Below are positions 10,956 to 22,436 of a stretch of DNA of 64,000 nt, one piece after another (position 1 is the first letter of the stretch; each line of letters starts with the position of its first letter). A program made the position numbers and the translations under genes. This DNA comes from Guillardia theta CCMP2712 (Eukaryota > Cryptophyceae > Pyrenomonadales > Geminigeraceae). The DNA lies in contig NW_005434654.1 in the NCBI RefSeq assembly GCF_000315625.1, forward strand, positions 314,273 to 378,272, read 5' to 3'. Below the pieces are notes generated by a model, which was not told where the DNA came from, did no database searches, and was given only the letters and a program-made list of their open reading frames with translations.

Positions 10956-13900
10956 ATGCCTCCCAAACGCAAGGCAGAAGAGGCCTTGGATGAGCACAAC
11001 CACTCCAGCAGGCGCTCCAAGTCAGAGCAGCAGGTCCACACAGCCCTCCTCTACACCTCTTCCTGACTTGAAGCAGGGGAGCACCAGTGCCCATGAGCCG
11101 AATGCAGACGACAACGAATACCCCTGGATTCGACGCATCCGCTTGGACAACTTCATGTGCCATAACAAGCTGACGGTGGACTTTCACAAGTACATCAACA
11201 TCATCAATGGTCAAAACGGAACGGGCAAGAGCGCTGTGCTGACGGCGCTGACTATCGCGGTAGGCTGCAGGTAAAACTCATGACCACAAGAAGAGTGTTT
11301 GTTGTAGTTTGTTTTCCTCTCTTACGATGTGCTTGGTCTAATCACGCTCCTAGGCCTAAGCTGACTGGTCGTTGCGATGCTCTCAAGGACCTGGTCGGGC
11401 CATATGCGGACAGGAGCATCGTTGAGGTTGTGATTGTACAGTGTAGAGATGATCCTTATCGTGGAAGCAACTCCCGTGAGAACTGGGACTTTGGGAAAGA
11501 GGTCATCATCGAGAGAGTGATCCAGAAGACAGGCGCCTCAGCGTTCAAGATCATGACAGAGGATAGGACCGTGGTGTCGACCAAGAAAGAAGATCTGATG
11601 AAGATCCTGCAGCATCTCAACTACCAGATCGAGAACCCCGTGCATGTTCTCTCGCAGAAAGACGCCAAGACTCTTCTGCAGTCAGCGACCAAGACAAGCT
11701 TTTACGACTTCTTTTTCAAAGCAACGAGGTTGAAGAATGCGTATGATCGCATCAACGAGAACAAGCATCTCGCCGAGCAGCTGACGGAAATCATCAACAC
11801 GAAGGAAAAGAAGAATGCAGATTGGGAGCAGAACATCTTCACGCCAGCCAAGGAGGCGTATGACAGCATGGTAGACGCCAGAAGACTGGACGAGGAGAAG
11901 CAAGAGCTCGTGAGAGAGCTGGCCTGGGCTGAGGTGCATGAGAAGAAGCACGTCATAGACAAGTGGCGATCAAAAGCAGCGAGATACGAGGACAAACTAC
12001 AAGATTTGAACGTAGACCAAGCAACGAGCGATGCTACCATGGCAGAGTGTGACAGTGCTGTGCAAGACTTGATTGCCAGACGATCGGAGGTAGATGAAGC
12101 CTTAGCCAAGATCAAACAGAGGAAGGCTGACATCGAGCACACGATCAAGGAACAACAAGATGAGTACAACAAGCTCAACTTCTCTCGCAACGAACTGCAA
12201 ACACAGAACACGGCTCTTGAGAAGGATATCGATCTCCTTGAGCAGGAGGTACAGTCCAAGCAAGCTACCGGATCTAAGCCAGCCAAAGTGTCACTGAACG
12301 CACTCAAGGTCCGAGACAGAGTCTCTTGGACGCTCAAGGCGGTGATTGATCGATTTGCAACAGGTCAAAAAGCAGGAGCTCGAGGCAGAAATAGAAGATT
12401 ACGGTACACAAAGACAGGAAGCAGAAGTGCAAGTCGTCTCGCTACGAAATGAGCTGAGTCAGGCTGAGGAAGAGGTAAGCTTGCACGTGCAGCCCTGGCT
12501 GGGCTGATACGCTTGCGTTGATCACGTGGATGCTGGAGTCTCACTTGGAATGCAGTCATCCATCCTGAGACGAGAACTCGACAGACATGAGAAAGAGCTC
12601 GACAGGTTGAAGCTCATCGGAAGCGGAGACAGGCTTGCATCTTTCGGGCCTGAGGTGAAGCAGATGGCAGAGCTCATCTCACGTAATCAAGCTCGCTTTG
12701 GAGGGAATCCCCCCATAGGACCCGTGGGAGCTTACATCAAGCTGAAAGACCAGCGATGGTCCAAAGCCGTCGGGAATGCTCTGGGTCGGTTTGCATCCTA
12801 CTTTTTGGTTCGCAAGAACGCAGACAAGGACACCTGCATGTCTCTTTGGGAAGAGAAAAATCCCGGACGGAGATCGGACGGGAGGACGTCGCTACAGTTT
12901 GCAAGCATGAACTCCGACCAGTTTGACAAGAACATCTGCCCGTACCGTGATCACGATACTATCATGGACGTGATCGAGATTGACAGTCAAGACGCTTTCA
13001 CGAAGAATGTGATCCTCAACTTTCTGATTGACACTTGTTCGATCAATGAGATCCATGTGGCTGTCAGCTTTCAAGAGGCTACTGGCATTATCCGCAGACG
13101 ACTAGAATCAGTGACTTTGTCCAATGGTGTTATGCACGAGATTCGTAGAGAAGCGTACAGCTTGGACTCAGAGCAGCGTAATGTCGATCGCTGGCAGAGG
13201 GCAAAGCGGGATGGATCGGAAGTGACGAGACCTGTGTACAGCAAAGCTTACTTCTCCGTCGACGTGTCGGGAGAGGTTGAGAGAGTGAAGAGCATCATCG
13301 TCGACACCAAGAGCAAGCTGGAGAGCGCGAAAGCAAAGCTTGAGTCTCTGAAGTCTGAGAGAAGCGAATGGGAGAGAAGAGCTGCGGGAGCTACGAAGGA
13401 GCTGAACAAGAAGCAGAGGTACGGAGGGAGTACTCACAAGCACGAGATGGAGAGGCTGACACGCGTGAGCAGCGAGCTGCGTCAGTTGAGAGAGCAAATC
13501 GAAGAAGTGATGAGCGAAGAGAGCCTGAATGTTAACATCGATGGAACAGCTGTCTTGCAGGAGGTTTGCCTTGACTCTCATTGCCTCTCAGTCTTGAGTG
13601 CGTGGAGCTGACTGCGAGACTGCAGGAGATCGCAACCAAGCAAGATAGCATCTTCAGGAACAAGAAGGTCATAGCAGAGCTGTCGAAGAAGCTTTCGGAA
13701 CAAGAGGATAGGATCAAGACCTCGATGAAGAACAAGGAGGAAATACAAAAAGAAATATCGGTCGTGGCAAAAGACATCAAGCGTATTCAAGAGGAGCTCG
13801 TCAAAACTCGAGAGAAGCTTAGCAAGGCAGAGAGTACGAAGAACAAGATTGTCATGAAGATCAGCGACCTGGAGGGCAGGCTAGAAGCCGCAAGGAAGAA

Positions 13901-15155
13901 AAAGGAGGAAGCGGACCAGGACCTGCAGGTAGAGAAGGCATGGAGGAGGTTGAGACCTGCTGACACGGCCAAAAGCTCTACATGGAAGAGCTAGAGAAGA
14001 ACGCAAGCGACTGGATCGAGAACGAGTTCACTGACCCGAGAGAAAGGTCGGCGGTGGAGGAAGAGATCCGAGCGATGGAGTGAGTATGCAGGAGAGGATG
14101 GGGGAGAGCGCTAATGGAGATCGCCAGGAAGAAGATCAAGGAGATCGAGAAGGGAACAGACTCGCACGTGATCGAGATGGAGTACACGCGGCTGGTGATC
14201 ATCGTATCTCACACATTAGAGGCAGTACCAGTGATCTTGATGATCTGCAGGAGTCCGAGAGGAAACGACGAGAGCGGCTGTTCCAAGAGATCTCCGAGCT
14301 GTCGCACGTAAGGACTTGCTTGTTGATTGTTGACCATCAACATATCGACATCGTCATGACCATGGTCGTCTGCAGAAACTAGTATACAGCCAGAAAATGA
14401 GACAGAAGCACTTCACGAAGAAACGATTACTGTATGGGGAAATGACCTCCAAGACGTTTGCTCGCTTGGTGACACAGAGAGGCTTCAAAGGAGAATGTCG
14501 CTTCGATCACAAGGAGAAGGAGATGACGGTGTGAGACCCTACACAGACATCTCATCTCTTTTCCTTGTGCTGAGCTGCTTGCTTCTTATCCTCTTTGTTC
14601 CTTGCATGGTGATGTTCTTGTTATCTTCTGACCTGCTCTCCTTCGCTGGGCTCTCGATTTCTCGTCCTAGTCCAATGCAGCCCCCTGACGTCATCTTACA
14701 GCCCGTGGTGAGGACAGAGTCTCGAGAAGAGGAAGCAGAAGAGACGGATGCAGTGGAGATTCGCAACCTGTCCGGAGGAGAACGCTCCTTCTCGACCATC
14801 TGCCTGGTAGAGGAGGGAGGCAGGGTGCCGTAGCTGACTCCAATCAGGTACTATGTCTCAACCAGGTGGACTGTGCACCCATCCTAGCAGTAGACGAGTG
14901 GGATGTCTTCATGGATGAGCGGAATCGTCGGCTCTCCCTGGACATCATTCTCAAGGTTCTCTCTCTCTTTCTTCTGCGAGCTGCTGCAGGATCAGCCGGC
15001 ATGTCTGGTCGCTGAACATGCGGCAGGTGTTGGGTCATCGCCCTCTGTCGCAGGCGATCATCATCTCTCCTCACTCCGTCGACGCTGTGGCTGACGGGCC
15101 GAAAGTGAAGAAGATCACGATGAGGCCTATCGACCGCCTTCAGCGACGGATCTGA
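10956..15155 (+). CDS. SMC6: Structural maintenance of chromosomes protein 6 (SMC6), copy B
   Basis: The gene has the same exon layout as copy A and all key motifs: Walker A NGQNGTGKSAVLTALTIAVG, SMC signature LSGGERSFSTICL, Walker B ILAVDEWDVFMDERNRR and the C-terminal RPIDRLQRRI. The frame is open throughout, so both copies could be expressed. Differences I can see include TIALG to TIAVG just after Walker A and QNMTLE to QNTALE in the coiled coil. Others are NPRRRS to NPGRRS near the hinge, RVKRKIIDTK to RVKSIIVDTK, KASSTK to KAESTK, and VLSLNQ to VLCLNQ before Walker B. Some are adjacent multi-base changes rather than single substitutions. SMC6 is single-copy in most eukaryotes, so a second intact copy is unusual. 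Confidence 0.87.
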
Positions 15156-16028
15156 ATCGTTGAGGGCTACAGTGACGTTACAGGCTGCCGTCCTCTCGGC
15201 GGCTACCGTCTCACTGAGTCGCTCACATCGACTGGAGTTGACTTGCTGCGGCCATGCTGACCCTCCAGCTGATTCAGTCCATTTGAAACTTGTGAATCAA
15301 AACATTCAAAGTGTTACCATCGGATCGCTCGGTGACGTCCTGGACGGTCACCGTGATGGTATTCGACGGCTCTCCTGGTTGTCTTCATACTGATTTTTAA
15401 CTTAACTTTGAGTAAATTCATGTATCTAATAGCTGCCATTCACACTCTCAGGAGCGGCTAATGACGGTCAACCGGGGCCCTTGCAGGGGCGCGCACTGGG
15501 GGTGTGGCCCGGGCGCACTGAGACGGTGATGGTGGCCCGGCCCGCGGCGCAGAGGCCCTGCAGGGGCACCTGCAGGGGGCCGGGCCGCCCGGCTGTGCAG
15601 GGTTGGCCCGCGGGGTCGCCGGTGTGGGGACGAGGGCTCTCTGTCAACGGATGTACAGTTGGGCTATGGGAATGGAAGCAGGGTTGGGGAGAGGAGACGG
15701 AGGAGGAGGAGGTGGTGGTGGTGGAGAATGAACAACAGCTGCAGAGGCATGGAAGTGAATGCAGTAAGGAGGGGAGTGGATAGGTGGGCAGGAAGCTAAG
15801 GAGTGAGAGGAGACGTTTGAGTTGTTCCCTTGGGCCGTGACTGTCGTTAGGCTCCTGTGTGACGATGGGAGTTTGCAGATGAACGAACCTACAAGCAGGT
15901 GCTGAAACGTGCTGGAACTGACTGAGTTGATTCTCCAACGTTGAGGTAGTAGAGCTCATCCTAGGTGATATCTTGAGAACCTCTCCTTCTTAGAGTGACT
16001 GCGGTCTGAAGAGAAGAGCCGTTGAGAA
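15156..16028. other. Intergenic region with a dispersed repeat and a GC-rich island
   Basis: After repeat copy B ends, unique sequence follows. A ~55-base stretch (about 15365-15416), containing CTGATTTTTAACTTAACTTT, recurs near 38980-39032. A GC-rich island lies at about 15473-15630, with GGGGCCC and GGCCGGGCCGCCC words, followed by GGAGGAGGAGG/GGTGGTGG purine-rich sequence near 15700. The short open frames here look like composition effects and I call no gene. Confidence 0.4.
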
Positions 16029-19000
16029 ATGTCAAAAGTGAAGGACCTGAAGCAGCCTGTCGTTCCGCGGATCGACATCGACAAGGCACTCACGAGGTGG
16101 TTGATGTCTGCAGCATCCATGAGATGTTCTCACCTCTTCCCAGCCAAAAGAAGACAAAATCCAAGCACAAGCTGCTCAGCAACGACAAGGGAGAGGGCAC
16201 GAAGGCCTCTGCCGACAAGGAGAAGAAGTGATCCTGTGAACGATCTCTGCTCCTTCCTCCTCACTCATCCTGGCAGGGCACAGGCCATCATCCCGGATAT
16301 TGTGAAGAAGCAGGAGGAAAGGCAGAGTGATGCCGCCCAGCAAGAGTCCATGAGGAAGCGAGAGAAGCTCAAGGAGGCGCTGATCAAGAAGCTCATGTCC
16401 AAGTACCAGCCGGGGATCAAAGACTCCAAGACTGAGCAGCTCATCCGCTCGGAAGTCGACCGCCTCCTCTCCAAGCCCAAGGTCGCCGAGAAGGACCTGC
16501 AGGAGGTCGAGAACAAAGTGCGGAAGCAGTCCAACGAGGAGATCTCGTGGATCACCTCCAACCCCTTCAAGAGGTCCCTGCGCTCTCATGCGCACAGGAG
16601 GAGCTGACAGCGACCTTGTCGTCCGTAGGGTCACCGTCTTCCGGGCTGGAGCCAACGACGAGTGGGCGCTGATGAACGCCAAGGTGGTAGAGGCAGGGTT
16701 GACTGAGGAGCAGCGAGCACAGGAGGTAAAGTCTTCAGCCGTTTCTTCCTCTCCGCAGCTTCTCCTTGTCTTCCACTTCCTGTCTCATGCTCTCCACAGG
16801 ATCAGAAGAGGCGCAAAGACAACTTCCGTAGAATGGTTTGTTGATCCGCGTTTTAACCTCCTCTGTCTCATCCTCCTCCCTGTAGCTAGACGAGCAAATC
16901 TCTGAGCAGAATGCCCGGAGACAGGCAGATAGGGAGGCGAGAATGAGAGAGAGCGGTGAGCGGATCTCCACTGGTGATGCGGTGAACTGAATGTCAAGTG
17001 CAGGGCAAGTCGTGGCAGATGTTCAAGCGTACATCCAAGTAAATCCAGCAGAGGAGCCAGCCTGTTGGCAACGATGACGATCTTTGGACAGGCCATGGAC
17101 AAGAAGAAAGCAGAACAGACGATCCTCTTTGAAAAGGTGACAAACCTTTTCTCCTCTTCTCCTCCTTGTCATTTTACTCTCTTCGCCTGCACGTTCACCT
17201 TCTGTTTCTACCCGGTGCTACTTCGGGTTCATGCCTTTGACTTGCTGCAGTTGAGGAGGGCGCGGGAGGAGGAAGTTGAAGCTGTTAGGAAGCGACAAGT
17301 GAGTCAGAGGACACGCTCTGCTGACGTGGCAGTTACTCTCTTGCCTGCAGGAGCGCCTAGAGCAGCAGAAGAAGGAAGAGGAGAGGAGGGAGATTGAGCG
17401 AGTAGGCCCTCGTCCTGGAGGCTCATCGGTGAATTCACATGCTGGTAGGTAAAGAAACAGCAGCAGGAGGAGATGGAAAAGAACCAGATGAAGCGAAAGG
17501 TGAGCATTTGACCGCATGCTCCTTCCTCTCTCTTCCCCTCGTTTCAGTCGTCCTCTGCTGCACCTCCTTCCGTTCCTCTCCTTCTCTTCCTTCCCTACAA
17601 GCACCTCCTTGAGTACGATTTCATCCTGTAGGAGGCGCAAGAGAAACTGAAGTTGTGGAAACTTGAGAACGACAAGGTGAGAATCTCCGTCCGCCTCCTC
17701 TTCCTCCTTACCATGGTTGCAGAATTTGCAGTTGAAAGAAGAGATCAAGCAGAAGCAGGTCAGTGCCGGAAAGGAGAGGAAGAAGGAAGGAAGGAGTGGG
17801 GAGGAGGAGGAGGAGGAGGAGGAGGAGGTCATGTTGTAGTTGGTGCATCTCAGAGTGTTTGGTGACGGATTAAGGAAGAGGCCTAACACAATCTCAGATG
17901 CAGGAGGACATGGAGTTCGCCCGAAAGGCTCAAAGAGCGCTGGACGAGAAGGAGGTTTCACAGATCTTCCCCCCTGTTGCCCACTGTCTCTCTGCTCTCC
18001 TCCCATGCCCGCCCGCTACTCCCCCTGCCCCCGTTCTCACTCCCTCTGTGCAGGAGAAGCGTCTTGAGGAGCTCAGGAAGCTGGCAGAGAAGATGAAAGC
18101 AAGGGAACGATACGGGCAGGTGGGGAAAAGTAGCCTGCTCGCTTCCTCTGATGCTGCTGCAGGAGCTTGGGGAGAAACTCGACGCCAGGGCGAGAGAGGA
18201 TGAAGCTCGAATGCTCAAGATCCAGGAGGAGGTCAGAGCCCTGTCCACCCTCTCTTTCTCCACTCCCCTCCGCTCTCTTCTCTCTTCTCGCTCCGCTCTC
18301 TTCTCTCTTTGTTTTCTGGGTGCTTCGATCGCTCGCTTCTTCTTCCCTGCCCTCCTGTCGCGTCGGGCTCATCAAGGTCGGCAGGCGAGATTGCGAGCCG
18401 AGGCCCAGCACCAGGAGAGGATCAAGAGGTCTCAAGAGAGGAGAGGAGCAGAGAAGCTGCTGAGCTCCTTGCAGAGAACATCAGAAGAAGATTGAGATAA
18501 AAGAGACGCTAGATCGGCAGGTAGAGGGACTTCCAATTCACCTTCCCCCCTTCCCTTCCCTCCTCGCTGCTCAGTCCATATCCCTCCTCCCCACCTCCTC
18601 CCTGCCTTGCCTCCTCGCTCTTCAGTCAACGAAACATCCCCCCCCCATTCTCTCGGCTTTCTCCCTCCCTCCCTTGTCACGTCTGCTCTCTGAGAGCTAT
18701 GTCATCCCCTTCGGCATCTGACTCCTTGTAAGGTTGAGGAAATGAACCGGAGGAAGGAGGTAGAGAAGCATCTCATCGCCAGGCAGTCAGAAATCTTCCG
18801 GCAGCAGGTCCCATCCTCCTCCTCCTCCTCCTCCTCCTCCTCCTCCTCCCCGCCCGCCTTTCCCCCTCAAGTTCCTTCCCGCAGGCGCAAGAGGCTGCCA
18901 TGGACGAGCAGAGGCGGCTGCAGGCGAGGAAGAGGGACCAGGAGATCTACCGGATGCAGGTGAGTGCTCCTTTCCTCCTCCCTCCCAGCTGAACATCTGC

Positions 19001-19258
19001 CGGGTCGTCAGCTGGAGGATCAGCTGAGATTGGACGCGAAGCTGAGACCAGCTCGAGACCTGATGATGACGGAGGTATGGATCGGACAGAGAGGAGAGGT
19101 GGGGGGGTGGGAGGGGGAGGAGAGGAAGAACGGCACGAGCTGTTGGAAGGAGGAAGGAACCGTGAGGACGTGGAGGCAGAAGGGCACGAGCGGGAGTGAC
19201 GCCATCTGCTCTTTGGCAGGTGGAGAAGAAGCTGAACAGAAACTTTCGACAGCCTTGA
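16029..19258 (+). CDS. Multi-exon charged coiled-coil protein, trichohyalin/plectin-homology style
   Basis: ATG 16029 begins MSKVKDLKQPVVPRIDIDKA. A chain of small exons follows, each bounded by GT and AG and encoding Glu/Lys/Arg/Gln-rich helix. Examples are EMEKNQMKRK, EAQEKLKLWKLENDK, MQEDMEFARKAQRALDEKE, EKRLEELRKLAEKMKARERY, ARLRAEAQHQERIKRSQERR, EMNRRKEVEKHLIARQSEIF, AQEAAMDEQRRLQARKRDQE and LEDQLRLDAKLRPARDLM. The last exon gives VEKKLNRNFRQP and a stop at 19258. The pattern resembles the TPH-type coiled coils of axonemal microtubule-inner proteins such as CFAP45, CFAP53 and MNS1, but I cannot assign it to any of them. A structural flagellar role is inference. The exact exon set between 16.6 and 17.1 kb is uncertain. 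Most introns are pyrimidine-rich and fall between codons. Confidence 0.6.
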
Positions 19259-20578
19259 GGGGGTCGAGGGTGGTAGAACAGTAAATGATCTTAAAGTAAT
19301 TTGAATGAAAAAGTCGAACCTAGTTGGAATGTCAGTCAGATGAGGGCTGGGGATGGTGTGCGAGACAGTGCCAGGGATGAGACCCAGTCAGTGACATGCA
19401 GCAACAGCCTGTCTCCTTGCTGTCTCCCACCGTCACGGTGAAGGGCGTACCGCCTGGCAAGGTAACGCTTTTGCCTGACCAGACCTTCCAAGTTTCGAGT
19501 TTCCCACATTACAAGTTACCCAGACGGTTGAAATTATGACGCCTTGAACTTCGACGCCGTGCCGCCGCGCCACCCGGTGACCGTCGTGAGAGTCTGAGTC
19601 AACCGTTAACAGATCATCGGATCGGATGGCCACCCTTTAAGAGTCCCGGGCGGCTTTGCCAGTACTGATGTTCACGGTTCAGTATGGCTCATGACAGTGA
19701 TAACCAACTGGAAAGACTTCGGAGTCTCCCGGCCGTCCATCGGTCGCCTGACCGTACAGCAGGCCCGTGGGGCCGCCCGGCCCGGGCCCGCGGCCGGACT
19801 CCCCGGACGTGGGCCCGCGCGCCGGGCCGGCCCGGCCCGGCGGGACCGTGCCTCAGTATTACCGGCGCGGTGGCCCGCCTCGGAGAATTATTGGCGGTTT
19901 CAGAATCCTTCTTAACGGATTTGTAACGACTTTGCAACGGCCCTGATGACGTTTTATAAAGGTAATAAGTCATCATAACCCCCCATCTGTTCGTGTTACC
20001 CCTTTCGCCCTAATCTGAACACCCGTCGACATCTCCTGGCACCCGTCCTTTTCAGCGTCTTTGAAGGGTATGAGTAGGGGGTAGGGGGCCCATGTTCCAA
20101 TAGCAGCTTTAATTCTTTTTTTTTTTCATCTAAAAACACATTTGAAATTGTAAGTACAATTCCAGTATGATACGTACCGCTATAAGTTTATATTCTGTTA
20201 AGAATACCCTCTACCACCCCTCCACCCCTACTCTTCGACCCCTTCACATCCCCCCACAGTCCTCAGCATACCGCTCTCCCTCCCTCCCTCTCCCTCCCTT
20301 TCCCTCCTCTCCCTCTCTCCTCCTTCCCTCCTGTTTCCATCTATCCATTCGTCCATCACTCCACATCTCTTTACTCTGGAAGCTCGCCTTCTACCTCTCA
20401 GCAAATTTTTAATTGGATCTCAAACTTTTATCAGCCTGTCCCCTGTTACTGAATGCTGCTTTCGATTCGCTCAAGGAACTGTCTTGCAAACAAATATTCT
20501 AGACCATACTAATCTTCTGTGATCTATTGTAAGGCTCTCGGCAGAAACAACAGATAGTACCTATATCTCTGTTAGCCC
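19259..20578. promoter_or_regulatory. Intergenic region upstream of bHLH/PAS copy 1: GC island, pyrimidine tract, TACCCC elements
   Basis: No gene is supported. The stretch has a very GC-rich island (about 19735-19875, tandem GGCCCGG/CCGGGCC words). From 19995 to 20230 there are TACCCC and GGGGGTAGGGGGCCC elements, next to a run of twelve T. A long C/T-only tract lies at about 20272-20345. Elements of the same kind precede the second copy of the gene at 39.3-39.9 kb, although the sequence is not otherwise homologous. Confidence 0.4.
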
Positions 20579-21994
20579 ATGAACCTTAATCCAAGTGTAG
20601 ACCTCTTGTTTCAGGATAGTGACATTCAGTTCAATTTCGATAACTGCAAGAAACCAAAGGCTCTCATGCCTCCATCGCAAGGTCGCAGAGCAAGGCCTAA
20701 GCGGCTGGCAAGACACGCCACGGAGGCGGACCGAGAAAAGGAGAGGCTGGGAAAGATCGCTGAGAGGGAGCGAACGAGGGTGCTGCTGGAGAAGCTCGAC
20801 CCGCTGGTGCCGCTGACCAAACAACCTGCGCCGTCCTCGAGGGGGAGCCTGCGAACGAAGCGAACGCTGATCGACCTGTATGAGGATGCGATAGCGCACC
20901 TTCAGAGCATACGATGTGAGGACATGAAGAAGCCCTCCAAGCGGATGAGGGATGGAGCATGTCACTTGTCGCTGACAGTGTATCGGGAGGGGTTGATGAT
21001 GAGCGACACGATGCTGTGCTTGGAGCTGCTGCTGCCAGACACGCGGGTCGTGCGGGCCAGCAGAGGGCTGGAGCAGCTGTACCTCGGGCTGAGTGGAGGC
21101 AGTATGGCACAAGAGAAGTTTGCGCACTTCTTTCATCCCGAGGACCTTCAGCATGCGAGGGCTCACCTGCAAGCGACCGGGATGCTGCCGTTGCAGTTTG
21201 TTGCGCGAGTGATCGCGATTGATGCAAGCCGGCAAGGAAGCATGCTGAATGTGAGGTTTGACGCAGCGTATCCGAATGCGATAGAGGGCAGGATGGTCTA
21301 CATGCTGAGCTTGCTGTCGAGCCCCTCGTGGACGTGCTCGGCGAGCTGGGACGGCTTGTCGGAAGTGTCAGGCGTGTACGAGCTGGTGAGCGACAGGTCC
21401 ACATCGCACTACCTGACGGACTGCGCGCTGAACCGGGTGGGAGCTGTGGGAGGCTTTCACTTGGGGCTGAACGCGTTTGGGAGCTGCGAGATGTCGAGCT
21501 CAGCGATCAGTCGGCTGATGAGTCGGATAGGAGCGACCTACAGCATTCTCAGTCAGAAGGGAAGCAGATTGCTCGAGCGCCTCTCTCAGGTTCATTTTGT
21601 GGTTGACTTCAGGCCAGAGATCCCGGTCATCTGCATTCACGTGCGGCTGAGGCTGCCAAACGTGTTCGGGACTTTCAAGACGCCTTGGTCAAAGGTGCTC
21701 ACGGCAACGTGCGATGGATCGCCGATCGAAGGCATTGTAAGGATCCCCGGATCAGCTGTTGGCTTCTTCAACCACAGAAACGTTCCTGGTCAGCTCTCGG
21801 TGCTCTACTACAAGCGAGACGGAGACGCCTGGCGGATCTTTCACCACCGCCTTTATAACTTCAGCCCTGATCTGGTCAGCCTGAGAGGCGAAGTCTTCAC
21901 CTCCCTCGGAGAAGATCCTTTCCCTTACTCCCTTCACTTCCGCAAGGTCGAGGAGGCCGACCGCACCATCTTAGCTGCTACAGAGCTTTCGTGA
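20579..21994 (+). CDS. bHLH/PAS-like putative transcription factor, copy 1 (intronless)
   Basis: One exon encodes 471 residues. Residues about 30-105 look like a basic helix-loop-helix: a basic stretch (GRRARPKRLARHATEADREK), helix 1 RTRVLLEKLDPLVPL, a loop, and helix 2 TLIDLYEDAIAHLQSI. Residues about 140-210 resemble a PAS fold, with VVRASRGLEQLYLGL and KFAHFFHPEDLQHARAHL. The C-terminal 200 residues are unassigned. A bHLH followed by PAS suggests a DNA-binding dimeric sensor/regulator, but both assignments are by eye and need profile searches. The gene recurs at 40051-41466. The two copies are almost identical except in four short divergent blocks, and the homology begins at the start codon. 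The start is supported by that boundary. Confidence 0.6.
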   Translation: MNLNPSVDLLFQDSDIQFNFDNCKKPKALMPPSQGRRARPKRLARHATEADREKERLGKIAERERTRVLLEKLDPLVPLTKQPAPSSRGSLRTKRTLIDLYEDAIAHLQSIRCEDMKKPSKRMRDGACHLSLTVYREGLMMSDTMLCLELLLPDTRVVRASRGLEQLYLGLSGGSMAQEKFAHFFHPEDLQHARAHLQATGMLPLQFVARVIAIDASRQGSMLNVRFDAAYPNAIEGRMVYMLSLLSSPSWTCSASWDGLSEVSGVYELVSDRSTSHYLTDCALNRVGAVGGFHLGLNAFGSCEMSSSAISRLMSRIGATYSILSQKGSRLLERLSQVHFVVDFRPEIPVICIHVRLRLPNVFGTFKTPWSKVLTATCDGSPIEGIVRIPGSAVGFFNHRNVPGQLSVLYYKRDGDAWRIFHHRLYNFSPDLVSLRGEVFTSLGEDPFPYSLHFRKVEEADRTILAATELS

Positions 21995-22436
21995 TGGCTG
22001 ACTGGCGAGGAAGAGGGGGAGAGAAGGGAGTTTTGCTGGAAGGGTCAGGCGGGGAGTCAGAGCAGGTGGAGGGATGGGATGCGACGATCGAGGAGGTGTT
22101 ATCACCTTGAGGGTGTACAGAAGCTGTGTCATATGTGCTCTTGCTGGTTTTTGCTTTGAAGCACTTCTATCTTAACATCTGCAATTCACTCTCGTTTGTA
22201 TAGATTGATTTTTTTGCGATATTTTTGACATGTCGCCCGTGGTCAATGAGAGGGCGACGTGATGGATTTTGATCTGAGCTGACGCGCTGCCTGTCTGCCA
22301 AGTAGTTGACGATTTGGACCGTTTTGCAATACTCTTGAATGAATTCTACTGCGCGAGAAACAAATCACCTGATGTCAAGGCCGGACGCGTCACAAGCTGA
22401 GCTTGCAGCTCTTTGGCAAGAGCTCCTTGCACGTCG
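21995..22436. other. 3' region of bHLH/PAS copy 1 and convergent intergenic space
   Basis: The first ~145 bases after the stop (to 22139) are conserved with copy 2 (to 41611), so the shared unit includes a 3' UTR. After that the two diverge abruptly. The rest, up to the 3' end of the minus-strand kinase gene at 22437, contains nothing recognised. Confidence 0.45.

Larger units (their letters stand above)
10297..15178 (+). repeat. Large direct repeat, copy B
   Basis: This is the second copy of 4370-9249, in the same orientation. It includes an orphan DGAT2 last exon, the GC-rich island and a whole SMC6 gene. Small differences from copy A include a few amino-acid changes and a different SMC6 stop codon (TGA here, TAA in copy A). 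Confidence 0.9.

Noticed and set aside
15481-15783. Gly/Arg/Pro-rich 100-codon frame
   Set aside because: It lies in a GC-rich intergenic island and continues into GGA/GGT repeats; a composition artefact.
17218-18006. 262-codon minus-strand open frame with a poly-Ser run
   Set aside because: It is the shadow of the plus-strand coiled-coil gene; composition follows its purine-rich exons and C/T-rich introns and there is no domain.
20697-21404. 235-codon minus-strand frame opposite the bHLH/PAS gene
   Set aside because: Antisense shadow with Ser/Pro/Ala-rich composition; the sense frame is full length and duplicated.
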